The notes under the pieces were generated by a model, which was not told the DNA's origin, did not search any database, and saw nothing but the letters and a program-made list of their open reading frames with translations. This document shows, piece after piece, positions 11,999-23,925 of a stretch of DNA of 64,000 nt. The position numbers and the translations under genes were made by a program. The stretch's first letter is position 1. Each line of letters opens with the position of its first letter. This DNA comes from Callipepla californica brunnescens. Its lineage: Eukaryota; Chordata; Aves; Galliformes; Odontophoridae. The DNA lies in contig JALIRH010000120.1 in the NCBI GenBank assembly GCA_023055505.1, forward strand, positions 904,574 to 968,573. Reading direction: 5' to 3'.

Positions 11999-12098
11999 CC
12001 CAGAAGCTAACACTTAGCGTTGTACAATACCTAACCGTACCCTAACCCTATCCCTAAACCTAAAAGGAACCCAAACTCTAACCCTAAATCTGTCCCTG
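11999..12098. repeat. Right copy of direct repeat flanking the core (unit 0)
   Basis: Partner of 10182-10280, 1,817 bp downstream. It differs at a few bases (CTTAGCGTTG for CTTAGCATTG; CCGTACCC for ACGTACCC). The divergence suggests the internal duplication is older than the tandem amplification of whole units. Confidence 0.88.
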
Positions 12099-12248
12099 AG
12101 CCTAACCTTCAACCTTACCCTAACCTTAACCCTAACCCTGTTCCATTCTCTAAACATATCTGTAAGCATTACCTTCATCCTAACTCGAACTCTACCCTAA
12201 CCCTATCCCTTTGACCCCAACACAAAACCCAGATTGAGCCTGACCCTA

Positions 12249-12256
12249 ACCTAGGT
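12249..12256. other. Strand-switch point with ACCTAGGT palindrome (unit 0)
   Basis: Left of this 8-bp palindrome the plus strand is CCCTAA-like; about 20 bp to the right it becomes TTAGGG-like (GTAGGGTGAATTTGAG). The corresponding switch centres in later units are near 17638, 22430, 27095, 31869, 36691, 41285, 46101, 50917, 55769 and 60585, each about 1,496 bp before the next spacer. Unit 2 reads GCCTAGGT instead. Confidence 0.88.
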
Positions 12257-13747
12257 AGCATCAAGTGTATGTAGGGTGAATTTGAGTTTTAGGGTCAAAG
12301 TTAAATTGTTAGTTTTAGGGTTAGGGTGAAGGATTGCTTTAGTTCTAGTATTAGGGTGTTTGGGGTTAGGGTTAGGGTAAGGGTTTGGGGGTGGATTAGG
12401 TTTAGGGTCAGGTTTGGGGGAGTTTTGGGGTTAGGGTTAGATTTAGGATTAGGGTTAGCAAAAAAGTTGTTTTAGTTTTAGTTTAGGTTAGTGCTAGGAT
12501 TAGGTTGAGTGTTCTTGTGAAGTTTAGGTTTAGGGTTAGGTTTAGGTTTAGATTGAGGTTTAGGGTAAGGAGTAGGGTTCATTTGACTTTTAGGGTCAGA
12601 GTAGAGTTAAGTCGTGTTAGGGTTAAGGTTAAGAACAGGATTCAGATTCCAATTAGGTTTTGGGTTCCTACTATGGATAGGCCTCAAATTAGTGTTAAGG
12701 TTAGGGTTAGGGTTAGGTATAGGGAAAGGGTTAGTGTTAAGGCCAGGGCAAGTGTATGGTTTAGGGTAAAGATTGGATTTAGGGTTAGGTTTAGATGTAG
12801 GTTTGGTTTGATCGTTAGGGTGTGAGAAGGCACCGGCCTTGGATTTCATTTGGAGATTGGGTAAGGTTTAGGAATAGGAATAACATTGGTGTTTAAAAGA
12901 TGATTAGTGTTAGTATTAGGGATAGGGTTACGGTTAGAGTTTAGTTAGGGTTGTTAGTTTTAGAGTGAGGGATAGGGGTATGGTTTGGTCTAGTACTTGG
13001 GTTAGGGTTTGGGATAGTCCTAGCATTAGTGTTAGGGTTAGGGTTCCGTTAGGGTTGTGGTAATCTGATGCTAGGTGTCGGGATTAGGGTTGTGCTTAAA
13101 TGTGGGTTTGGTTTGAGGGTCAGAGTTAGGGTTAGGGTAGAGTTAGAATTAGGGTAAGAGTTAGGATTAGATTTAGGATTAGGATAAAGATTAGGTTAGG
13201 ATTAGTGTTGGCTTTAGGGTTGTGTCTGGGAGAAGGGTTAGTGTTAGGGATAGACTTAGGGTAAGAGTAAGTGTTAGGGATAGGCATAGGTTTTGGGAAA
13301 GTTTCAGAGTTTGGACTGGATTTATGATTAGGGTTAGGGACAAAGATTTTTTGAGATTTGTGATTAGATTTAGGGAGAAAAGTAGGCTGACTTGTGGTGT
13401 TAGCAGTAGGTTTAGGTTTAGGTTTAGGTTTAGGATTCCATTTGTATTTCTTGATCGAGGTTGGGTTAGTTGGAGTGTAAAGGTCAGAGTAGGGTTAGGC
13501 CTTGGGATAGGGTTAAGGTTTGGAATAGGATTAGGATTCAAATGATGTTACGGGTTGGTGTTAGGGTTAGGGAAAGGTTAGGATCAGGGTTGAGGTCAGG
13601 GTTAGGTATAGGAAAAGGGTTAGTGTTAGGGCTAGGGCAATTGGAAGGGTTAGGCTTAGGCTTAGATATTAGGGTTAGGTTTAGGCGGAGGTTTGGTTCG
13701 AGTGTCAGGGTGAGAGAAGGGGTAGGCCTGGGGTTTGGTTTTGGGTT
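12257..13747. repeat. G arm: degenerate TTAGGG-strand DNA (unit 0)
   Basis: About 1.49 kb of TTAGGG-like sequence. It contains reverse-complement versions of C-arm landmarks: GGTAATCTGATGCT at 13059-13072 (C arm AAAGCATCAGATTACC at 8481 and 9045) and a GAGAGAAGGGGTAGGCC element at 13700-13733 (C arm 9173-9209). A second, weaker partner lies at 12810-12842. The interval from a fixed point in the arm (12505) to the next spacer is 1,243 bp in all eleven complete arms. Confidence 0.9.
12362..12391 (+). other. Candidate G-quadruplex motif on the plus strand
   Basis: Five G-runs of three or more (GGGG, GGG, GGG, GGG, GGGGG) separated by loops of 2-3 bases. Found at the same place in the G arm of every unit; in several later units the fourth run is weakened to AAGGATTTGGGGG. 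Confidence 0.7.
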
Positions 13748-13937
13748 ACATCATACAAATCATCACATACATTAGCTGGGGTGGGAGGTGCAAGGAACAG
13801 CCAGCAAAGTGCTGAGTTCATTCCAATCAGAGGACCTGAAGATCGGGTAGCTACTATCAAACCGTTTGTGTTGCCAATTCCGATGATATTTATGGGGCCC
13901 TGATGTTATGGTTCAGTGGGGAGTCACTATCAAGTCC
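13748..13937. repeat. 190-bp non-telomeric spacer, copy 1
   Basis: The only part of the unit without hexamer character. It runs from ACATCATACAAATCATC to CACTATCAAGTCC and joins a G arm on the left to a C arm on the right. The minus strand is open for 66 codons from 13905 to 13708, with an internal ATG, and runs out into the G arm; I recognise no protein family. No terminal inverted repeat, poly-A tail or target-site duplication is evident. This copy carries CATCACATAC, shared only with copy 2. Confidence 0.9.
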
Positions 13938-15736
13938 AAACCCAATCCAAACCCCAAACCTACTCCTATTCCTAAACCTTATCTTAACCCTAAACCAAAC
14001 CCAAACCCAAGGCCCTCCCCTTCTCTCAGCCTAACACTCAAACTAACCTAAACCCGAAACTAACCCTACATTTATCCTAATCTTATCCATATTCTAAGGC
14101 CTAACCCTACTCTGACCAGAAAGCTCATGTTGTCTAAAATCTACCCCTTACCTAAAACCTAAATCGACAAAAAAACCTAACCCGAAACCTCAACCTAACT
14201 CTTCTCCTAACTAGAACACCAGCACTTCACCTTACCCTAACTGGAAACCTAGGACTAAATCCTTACCTTGTCCAGAACCCTATTCCTAACCCAAACCAGA
14301 ATTCTAACCTCTACCCTAACCAAAACCCTTCCCCTAAACCTAAACCTAATGCTACCCTCAACCAAACCCTAGCCCTAAATCCTACCCTAAAACCAACACC
14401 ACGTTTAAGCTCAAACCTCAAGCCTCAAAGAAAGCATCAGATTACCGCAGATCTCACCTAACACTAACCCCAATCCAATCCCTACTACTAACCCCAAACC
14501 CAATCCAAACACCAAAACTATTCCTATTCCTAAACCTAACACTAAGCCAGAACCAAACCCAAGGCCTACCCCTTCTCTCAGCCTGACACTCAAACTAACC
14601 TAGACCTGAACGCAACGCTAAATCAAATACTAAAACTCACCCTTAGCCAAGGCCCTTTTAGGACCCTTCCCTGGTCCTAAAACTAAAGAGAACCCTACCC
14701 CTTCCACTAAACCTTCATCTACATCCCTAACCCTTACCCTAAACCTAAATCTACACCAAAACCTAACCCTAACCCTAACATGTCTTCTAACTGTAAAACT
14801 AACGCTTCACCTAACCCGAACTGAAACCCCAGGACTAAACCTTACCTAACACCTAGCTATATTCCTAACCCTATCCTGAAACCTAACGTTAACCCTAACC
14901 CTAAAAACAACTTGGAACCAAACCCTAACCCTAACCTAACCCTTATCAGAACCCTAAATCTAATCCTAACCGTTACCTCAATTTAACTCCAATTCTTCCT
15001 GAAATCTAAATGGGACCTTAAAACCAACCCCAGATGGAAGCCCAACCCTAAACCTAACACAAAGCATTAGATTACCACAGCCATCACCTAACTCTAACCC
15101 CAGCCTTAACGCTAATACTATCCCAAACACTATTCCAATTCCTAAACCCAACACAAACCCAAAAACACAAAGCCTACAATTCTCACAGCCTAACACTGAA
15201 AGGAAACCTAAATCTTACCCTAACTCTAAAACTAATCCAAAGCATGACCACAATTTCAACTCTAAATCTACCTTCAAACTAAAGCTGACCCTAACACCAA
15301 CCTCAAGTAAAAGCCCAACCCTAAGCCTAACACAAAGCATTAGATTACCACAACGCTCACCTAACTTCTAACCCCCACCCTAACACTAATACTAAAGCAA
15401 TCAGATTCCAAATACTAACCCAAGTCCTATTCTGAAACCCAAAACTATTCCAAAAACAAACCCAAGGCCTAACCTTTCTCTCACCCTAACAATCAAAGAA
15501 AACCTATTCCTAAACCTAATCCTAAATCTAGTCCTAACCCTCACCCTTAATCTAACCCCAACCCCCACCCAGAAGCTAACACTTAGCATTGTACAATACC
15601 TAAACGTACCCCTAATCCTTATCACTAAACCTAAAAGGAACCTGAAACATAGTGCTAAATCCGAACCCTAACCCTGAAGACTAACGCTAACAATGAACCA
15701 ATTCCTATACCTTTTCCTTCCTCCAAATTGATTCCT

Positions 15737-16846
15737 AGCACTAACCCTAACCCTACATTAACCCTATCCTAACCCTAACCCTAACCCTAGCCCTAAACTA
15801 CATTAACCCTAACCCTAAACTTAACCCTAACCCTAGCCCTAACCTAACTCTAACCCTAACCCTAACCCTAAACCTAATGCTAACCCTTACCCAACCCTAA
15901 CCCTAACCCTACCATACCCTAACCCTAACCTACCCTAACACTAACCCTAACCCTAACCCTAAACCTAAACCTAAACCTAACCCTAACCCTAACCCTAACC
16001 CTAATTCCTAACCCTTACCTTAACTGTATCACAATCCCTATCCTAATTCTTACCCTAACCCTAACCCTTACCTAACCCTAACCCTAACCCTAACCCTAAC
16101 CCTAACCCTAACCCGAACTCTAACCTTAACCCTAACCCTAACCCTAACATAACCCTAACCCTAATCCTAACCCTAACTCTAATTCCTAACCCTTACCTTA
16201 ACTGTACCACAATCCCTATCCTAATTCTTACCCGAACCCTAACCCTTACCTAACCCTAACCCTAACCCTAACCCTAACTCTCACCTTAACCCTAACCCTA
16301 ACCCTAACCTAACCCTAACCCTAACCCTAACCCTAACCTCAACCCTAACCCTAACTCTAACCTTAACCCTAAACCTAACAATAAATTTAACCCTAACCCT
16401 AACACTAACCCTAACCCTAATTTTACCCTAACCCTAAGCATACCCTAACCCTAACCCTAACCCTAACCCTAACCCTAACCCCAACCCTAACCTAACCCTA
16501 ACCCTAACCCTAACCCTAACCCTACCCTAACCCTAACCCAAACCCTAACCCTAACCCTAACCCTAACAATAAATTTAACCTTAACCCTAACCCTAACCCT
16601 AACCCTACCCTAACCCTAACCCTAACCCTAACCCTAACCCTAAACCTAACCCTAACCCTACCCTAACCCTAACCCTAACCCTAACCCTAACCCTAACCCT
16701 ACCCTAACCCTAACCTAACCCTAACCCTAACCCTAACCCTAACCCTAACCCTAACCCTTACTCTAACCCTAGCCTAACCCAAACCATAACCCTTACCCTA
16801 CCCTAACCCTAACCCTAACCCTAACCCTACCCCTAACCCTACTTTA
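15737..16846. repeat. CCCTAA core array, unit 1 (1,110 bp)
   Basis: Same length and same interruptions as the unit 0 core, including both AATAAATTTAACC breaks. Identity of such a fast-changing tract implies a very recent duplication, or an assembly duplication. Confidence 0.92.
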
Positions 16847-19133
16847 CCCTAACCCTAATCCTAACACTAACTCTAACTTTATTCCTTACCCTAACACTAA
16901 TCCAATCCCGAACCCTAACCCTAATCCTAGCCCTAACTCTAACTTTATTCGTAACCCTACCCCTAATCCAAACAATAACCCTTACCCTAATCAAACCCTA
17001 TCCCTATTCCTAACCCTTACCCTAACCGTATCACAATCCCTATCCTAACTCTTACCATAACCCAAACCCTGACCTAACCCTAACCCTAACCCTAACCCTA
17101 TCCCTAACCCTTACCCTAACCCTAACCCTACCCTAACCTTAACTCTACCCTAACCGTATCCCTACCCTAACCCTAACCCTAATCCTAGCCCTTACTCTAA
17201 CTTTATTCCTAACCCTACCCCTGATCCAAACACTAACCCTAACCTTAATGTAACCCTAACCCTATTCCTAACCCTTACCCTAACTGTATCCCATTCCCTA
17301 TCCTAACTCTTACCATAACCCTAACCCTGATGCTAATGCTAACCCTAACCCTGAATCTAACCCTTACCCTAACCCTATCCCTTACCCAGAAGCTAACACT
17401 TAGCGTTGTACAATACCTAACCGTACCCTAACCCTATCCCTAAACCTAAAAGGAACCCAAACTCTAACCCTAAATCTGTCCCTGAGCCTAACCTTCAACC
17501 TTACCCTAACCTTAACCCTAACCCTGTTCCATTCTCTAAACATATCTGTAAGCATTACCTTCATCCTAACTCGAACTCTACCCTAACCCTATCCCTTTGA
17601 CCCCAACACAAAACCCAGATTGAGCCTGACCCTAACCTAGGTAGCATCAAGTGTATGTAGGGTGAATTTGAGTTTTAGGGTCAAAGTTAAATTGTTAGTT
17701 TTAGGGTTAGGGTGAAGGATTGCTTTAGTTCTAGTATTAGGGTGTTTGGGGTTAGGGTTAGGGTAAGGGTTTGGGGGTGGATTAGGTTTAGGGTCAGGTT
17801 TGGGGGAGTTTTGGGGTTAGGGTTAGATTTAGGATTAGGGTTAGCAAAAAAGTTGTTTTAGTTTTAGTTTAGGTTAGTGCTAGGATTAGGTTGAGTGTTC
17901 TTGTGAAGTTTAGGTTTAGGGTTAGGTTTAGGTTTAGATTGAGGTTTAGGGTAAGGAGTAGGGTTCATTTGACTTTTAGGGTCAGAGTAGAGTTAAGTCG
18001 TGTTAGGGTTAAGGTTAAGAACAGGATTCAGATTCCAATTAGGTTTTGGGTTCCTACTATGGATAGGCCTCAAATTAGTGTTAAGGTTAGGGTTAGGGTT
18101 AGGTATAGGGAAAGGGTTAGTGTTAAGGCCAGGGCAAGTGTATGGTTTAGGGTAAAGATTGGATTTAGGGTTAGGTTTAGATGTAGGTTTGGTTTGATCG
18201 TTAGGGTGTGAGAAGGCACCGGCCTTGGATTTCATTTGGAGATTGGGTAAGGTTTAGGAATAGGAATAACATTGGTGTTTAAAAGATGATTAGTGTTAGT
18301 ATTAGGGATAGGGTTACGGTTAGAGTTTAGTTAGGGTTGTTAGTTTTAGAGTGAGGGATAGGGGTATGGTTTGGTCTAGTACTTGGGTTAGGGTTTGGGA
18401 TAGTCCTAGCATTAGTGTTAGGGTTAGGGTTCCGTTAGGGTTGTGGTAATCTGATGCTAGGTGTCGGGATTAGGGTTGTGCTTAAATGTGGGTTTGGTTT
18501 GAGGGTCAGAGTTAGGGTTAGGGTAGAGTTAGAATTAGGGTAAGAGTTAGGATTAGATTTAGGATTAGGATAAAGATTAGGTTAGGATTAGTGTTGGCTT
18601 TAGGGTTGTGTCTGGGAGAAGGGTTAGTGTTAGGGATAGACTTAGGGTAAGAGTAAGTGTTAGGGATAGGCATAGGTTTTGGGAAAGTTTCAGAGTTTGG
18701 ACTGGATTTATGATTAGGGTTAGGGACAAAGATTTTTTGAGATTTGTGATTAGATTTAGGGAGAAAAGTAGGCTGACTTGTGGTGTTAGCAGTAGGTTTA
18801 GGTTTAGGTTTAGGTTTAGGATTCCATTTGTATTTCTTGATCGAGGTTGGGTTAGTTGGAGTGTAAAGGTCAGAGTAGGGTTAGGCCTTGGGATAGGGTT
18901 AAGGTTTGGAATAGGATTAGGATTCAAATGATGTTACGGGTTGGTGTTAGGGTTAGGGAAAGGTTAGGATCAGGGTTGAGGTCAGGGTTAGGTATAGGAA
19001 AAGGGTTAGTGTTAGGGCTAGGGCAATTGGAAGGGTTAGGCTTAGGCTTAGATATTAGGGTTAGGTTTAGGCGGAGGTTTGGTTCGAGTGTCAGGGTGAG
19101 AGAAGGGGTAGGCCTGGGGTTTGGTTTTGGGTT

Positions 19134-19323
19134 ACATCATACAAATCATCACATACATTAGCTGGGGTGGGAGGTGCAAGGAACAGCCAGCAAAGTGCTG
19201 AGTTCATTCCAATCAGAGGACCTGAAGATCGGGTAGCTACTATCAAACCGTTTGTGTTGCCAATTCCGATGATATTTATGGGGCCCTGATGTTATGGTTC
19301 AGTGGGGAGTCACTATCAAGTCC
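19134..19323. repeat. 190-bp spacer, copy 2
   Basis: Carries the same CATCACATAC variant as copy 1; all later copies read CATCCCATAC. Confidence 0.9.
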
Positions 19324-21122
19324 AAACCCAATCCAAACCCCAAACCTACTCCTATTCCTAAACCTTATCTTAACCCTAAACCAAACCCAAACCCAAGGCC
19401 CTCCCCTTCTCTCAGCCTAACACTCAAACTAACCTAAACCCGAAACTAACCCTACATTTATCCTAATCTTATCCATATTCTAAGGCCTAACCCTACTCTG
19501 ACCAGAAAGCTCATGTTGTCTAAAATCTACCCCTTACCTAAAACCTAAATCGACAAAAAAACCTAACCCGAAACCTCAACCTAACTCTTCTCCTAACTAG
19601 AACACCAGCACTTCACCTTACCCTAACTGGAAACCTAGGACTAAATCCTTACCTTGTCCAGAACCCTATTCCTAACCCAAACCAGAATTCTAACCTCTAC
19701 CCTAACCAAAACCCTTCCCCTAAACCTAAACCTAATGCTACCCTCAACCAAACCCTAGCCCTAAATCCTACCCTAAAACCAATACCACGTTTAAGCTCAA
19801 ACCTCAAGCCTCAAAGAAAGCATCAGATTACCGCAGATCTCACCTAACACTAACCCCAATCCAATCCCTACTACTAACCCCAAACCCAATCCAAACACCA
19901 AAACTATTCCTATTCCTAAACCTAACACTAAGCCAGAACCAAACCCAAGGCCTACCCCTTCTCTCAGCCTGACACTCAAACTAACCTAGACCTGAACGCA
20001 ACGCTAAATCAAATACTAAAACTCACCCTTAGCCAAGGCCCTTTTAGGACCCTTCCCTGGTCCTAAAACTAAAGAGAACCCTACCCCTTCCACTAAACCT
20101 TCATCTACATCCCTAACCCTTACCCTAAACCTAAATCTACACCAAAACCTAACCCTAACCCTAACATGTCTTCTAACTGTAAAACTAACGCTTCACCTAA
20201 CCCGAACTGAAACCCCAGGACTAAACCTTACCTAACACCTAGCTATATTCCTAACCCTATCCTGAAACCTAACGTTAACCCTAACCCTAAAAACAACTTG
20301 GAACCAAACCCTAACCCTAACCTAACCCTTATCAGAACCCTAAATCTAATCCTAACCGTTACCTCAATTGAACTCCAATTCTTCCTGAAATCTAAATGGG
20401 ACCTTAAAACCAACCCCAGATTGAAGCCCAACCCTAAACCTAACACAAAGCATTAGATTACCACAGCCATCACCTAACTCTAACCCCAGCCTTAACGCTA
20501 ATACTATCCCAAACACTATTCCAATTCCTAAACCCAACACAAACCCAAAAACACAAAGCCTACAATTCTCACAGCCTAACACTGAAAGGAAACCTAAATC
20601 TTACCCTAACTCTAAAACTAATCCAAAGCATGACCACAATTTAAACTCTAAATCTACCTTCAAACTAAAGCTGACCCTAACACCAACCTCAAGCCCAACC
20701 CTAAGCCTAACACAAAGCATTAGATTACCACAACGCTCACCTAACTTCTAACCCCCACCCTAACACTAATACTAAAGCAATCAGATTCCAAATACTAACC
20801 CAATTCCTATTCTGAAACCCAAAACTATTCCAAAAACAAACCCAAGGCCTAACCTTTCTCTCACCCTAACAATCAAAGAAAACCTATTCCTAAACCTAAT
20901 CCTAAATCTAGTCCTAACCCTAACCCTCACCCTTAATCTAACCCCAACCCCCACCCAGAAGCTAACACTTAGCATTGTACAATACCTAAACGTACCCCTA
21001 ATCCTTATCACTAAACCTAAAAGGAACCTGAAACATAGTGCTAAATCCGAACCCTAACCCTGAAGACTAACGCTAACAATGAACCAATTCCTATACCTTT
21101 TCCTTCCTCCAAATTGATTCCT

Positions 21123-21632
21123 AGCACTAACCCTAACCCTACATTAACCCTATCCTAACCCTAACCCTAACCCTAGCCCTAAACTACATTAACCCTAACG
21201 CTAACCCTAACCCTAAACCTAAACCTAAACCTAACCCTAACCCTAACCCTAATTCCTAACCCTTACCTTAACTGTATCACAATCCCTATCCTAATTCTTA
21301 CCCTAACCCTAACCCTTACCTAACCCTAACCCTAACCCTAACCCTAACCCTAACCCTAACCCTAACCCTAACCCTAACTCTAACCTTAACCCTAACCCTA
21401 ATCCTAACCCTAACCCTAACCCTAATCCTAACCCTAACCCTAACCCTAACCCTAATTCCTAACCCTTACCTTAACTGTATCACAATCCCTATCCTAATTC
21501 TTATCCTAACCCTAACCCTTACCCTAACCCTAGCCTAAACCAAACCCTAACCCTAACCCTAACCCTAACCCTAACCCTAACCCTAACCCTAACCCTAACC
21601 CTAACCCTAACCCTACCCCTAACCCTACTTTA
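21123..21632. repeat. CCCTAA core array, unit 2 (510 bp)
   Basis: Starts with the CATTAACCCTAACGCTAACC arrangement typical of the common core class and has two marker elements. It is exactly 600 bp shorter than the unit 1 core. Confidence 0.9.
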
Positions 21633-23925
21633 CCCTAACCCTAATCCTAACACTAACTCTAACTTTATTCCTTACCCTAACACTAATCCAATCCCGAACC
21701 CTAACCCTAATCCTAGCCCTAACTCTAACTTTATTCGTAACCCTACCCCTAATCCAAACAATAACCCTTACCCTAATCAAACCCTATCCCTATTCCTAAC
21801 CCTTACCCTAACCGTATCACAATCCCTATCCTAACTCTTACCATAACCCAAACCCTAACCTAACCCTAACCCTAACCCTAACCCTATCCCTAACCCTTAC
21901 CCTAACCCTAACCCTAACCCTACCCTAACCTTAACTCTACCCTAACCGTATCCCTACCCTAACCCTAACCCTAATCCTAGCCCTTACTCTAACTTTATTC
22001 CTAACCCTACCCCTGATCCAAACACTAACCCTAACCTTAATGTAACCCTAACCCTATTCCTAACCCTTACCCTAACTGTATCCCATTCCCTATCCTAACT
22101 CTTACCATAACCCTAACCCTGATGCTAATGCTAACCCTAACCCTGAATCTAACCCTTACCCTAACCCTATCCCTTACCCAGAAGCTAACACTTAGCGTTG
22201 TACAATACCTAACCGTACCCTAACCCTATCCCTAAACCTAAAAGGAACCCAAACTCTAACCCTAAATCTGTCCCTGAGCCTAACCTTCAACCTTACCCTA
22301 ACCTTAACCCTAACCCTGTTCCATTCTCTAAACATATCTGTAAGCATTACCTTCATCCTAACTCGAACTCTACCCTAACCCTATCCCTTTGACCCCAACA
22401 CAAAACCCAGATTGAGCCTGACCCTAGCCTAGGTAGCATAAAGTGTATGTAGGGTGAATTTGAGTTTTAGGGTCAAAGTTAAATTGTTAGTTTTAGGGTT
22501 AGGGTGAAGGATTGCTTTAGTTCTAGTATTAGGGTGTTTGGGGTTAGGGTTAGGGTAAGGGTTTGGGGGTGGATTAGGTTTAGGGTCAGGTTTGGGGGAG
22601 TTTTGGGGTTAGGGTTAGATTTAGGATTAGGGTTAGCAAAAAAGGTGTTTTAGTTTTAGTTTAGGTTAGTGCTAGGATTAGGTTGAGTGTTCTTGTGAAG
22701 TTTAGGTTTAGGGTTAGGTTTAGGTTTAGATTGAGGTTTAGGGTAAGGAGTAGGGTTAATTTGACTTTTAGGGTCAGAGTAGAGTTAAGTCGTGTTAGGG
22801 TTAAGGTTAAGAACAGGATTCAGATTCCAATTAGGTTTTGGGTTCCTACTAGGGATAGGCCTCAAATTAGTGTTAAGGTTAGGGTTAGGGTTAGGTATAG
22901 GGAAAGGGTTAGTGTTAAGGCCAGGGCAAGTGTATGGTTTAGGGTAAAGATTGGATTTAGGGTTAGGTTTAGATGTAGGTTTGGTTTGATCGTTAGGGTG
23001 TGAGAAGGCACCGGCCTTGGATTTCATTTGGAGATTGGGTAAGGTTTAGGAATAGGAATAACATTGGTGTTTAAAAGATGATTAGTGTTAGTATTAGGGA
23101 TAGGGTTACGGTTAGAGTTTAGTTAGGGTTGTTAGTTTTAGAGTGAGGGATAGGGGTATGGTTTGGTCTAGTACTTGGGTTAGGGTTTGGGATAGTCATA
23201 GCATTAGTGTTAGGGTTAGGGTTCCGTTAGGGTTGTGGTAATCTGATGCTAGGTGTCGGGATTAGGGTTGTGCTTAAATGTGGGTTTGGTTTGAGGGTCA
23301 GAGTTAGGGTTAGGGTAGAGTTAGAATTAGGGTAAGAGTTAGGATTAGGTTTAGGATTAGGATAAAGATTAGGTTAGGATTAGTGTTGGCTTTAGGGTTG
23401 TGTCTGGGAGAAGGGTTAGTGTTAGGGATAGACTTAGGGTAAGAGTAAGTGTTAGGAATTGGCATAGGTTTTGGGAAAGTTTCAGAGTTTGGACTGGATT
23501 TATGATTAGGGATAGGGACAAAGATTTTTTGAGATTTATGATTAGATTTAGGGAGAAAAGTAGGCTGACTTGTGGTGTTAGCAGTAGGTTTAGGTTTAGG
23601 TTTAGGTTTAGGATTCCATTTGTATTTATTGATCGAGGTTGGGTTAGTTTGAGTGTAAAGGTCAGAGTAGGGTTAGGCCTTGGGATAGGGTTAAGGTTTG
23701 GAATAGGATTAGGATTCAAATGATGTTACGGGTTGGTGTTAGGGTTAGGGAAAGGTTAGGATCAGGGTTGAGGTCAGGGTTAGGTATAGGAAAAGGGTTA
23801 GTGTTAGGGCTAGGGCAATTGGAAGGGTTAGGCTTAGGCTTAGATATTAGGGTTAGGTTTAGGCGGAGGTTTGGTTCGAGTATCAGGGTGAGAGAAGGGG
23901 TAGGCCTGGGGTTTGGTTTTGGGTT

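Larger units (their letters stand above)
8551..13747. repeat. Macrosatellite unit 0 (leftmost, no spacer)
   Basis: Aligns to unit 1 at an offset of exactly 5,386 bp from 8551 to 13747; I noticed one substitution (A at 11685, G at 17071). Layout: C arm 8551-10350, CCCTAA core 10351-11460, distal C-rich segment 11461-12248, strand switch near 12249-12256, G arm 12257-13747. Only the 190-bp spacer is missing at its left end. The predicted peptides (Leu-Gly, Arg-Val and Asn-Pro runs) are hexamer translations, not proteins. Confidence 0.92.
13748..19133. repeat. Macrosatellite unit 1 (5,386 bp)
   Basis: Longest unit, virtually identical to unit 0 over their shared length. Keeps the AGTAAA hexanucleotide after CCTCA (near 15304) that most later units lack. 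It lacks one CCCTAA step near 15537 (CCTAACCCTCACCC) that later units have. Confidence 0.93.
19134..23925. repeat. Macrosatellite unit 2 (4,792 bp)
   Basis: First unit of the shorter class. The AGTAAA hexanucleotide is absent. The G arm has the GAGTATCAG variant (A at 23882), shared with units 6 and 10. Confidence 0.92.

Noticed and set aside
13748..13937. Spacer as a complete transposable element
   Set aside because: No terminal inverted repeats, poly-A tail or target-site duplication are visible, and its flanks change strand polarity. This fits a junction remnant better.
8551..19133. Unit length of 5,386 bp equals the phiX174 genome length, a common sequencing control
   Set aside because: The sequence is telomere-like throughout and bears no resemblance to a phage genome; the equality is coincidental.
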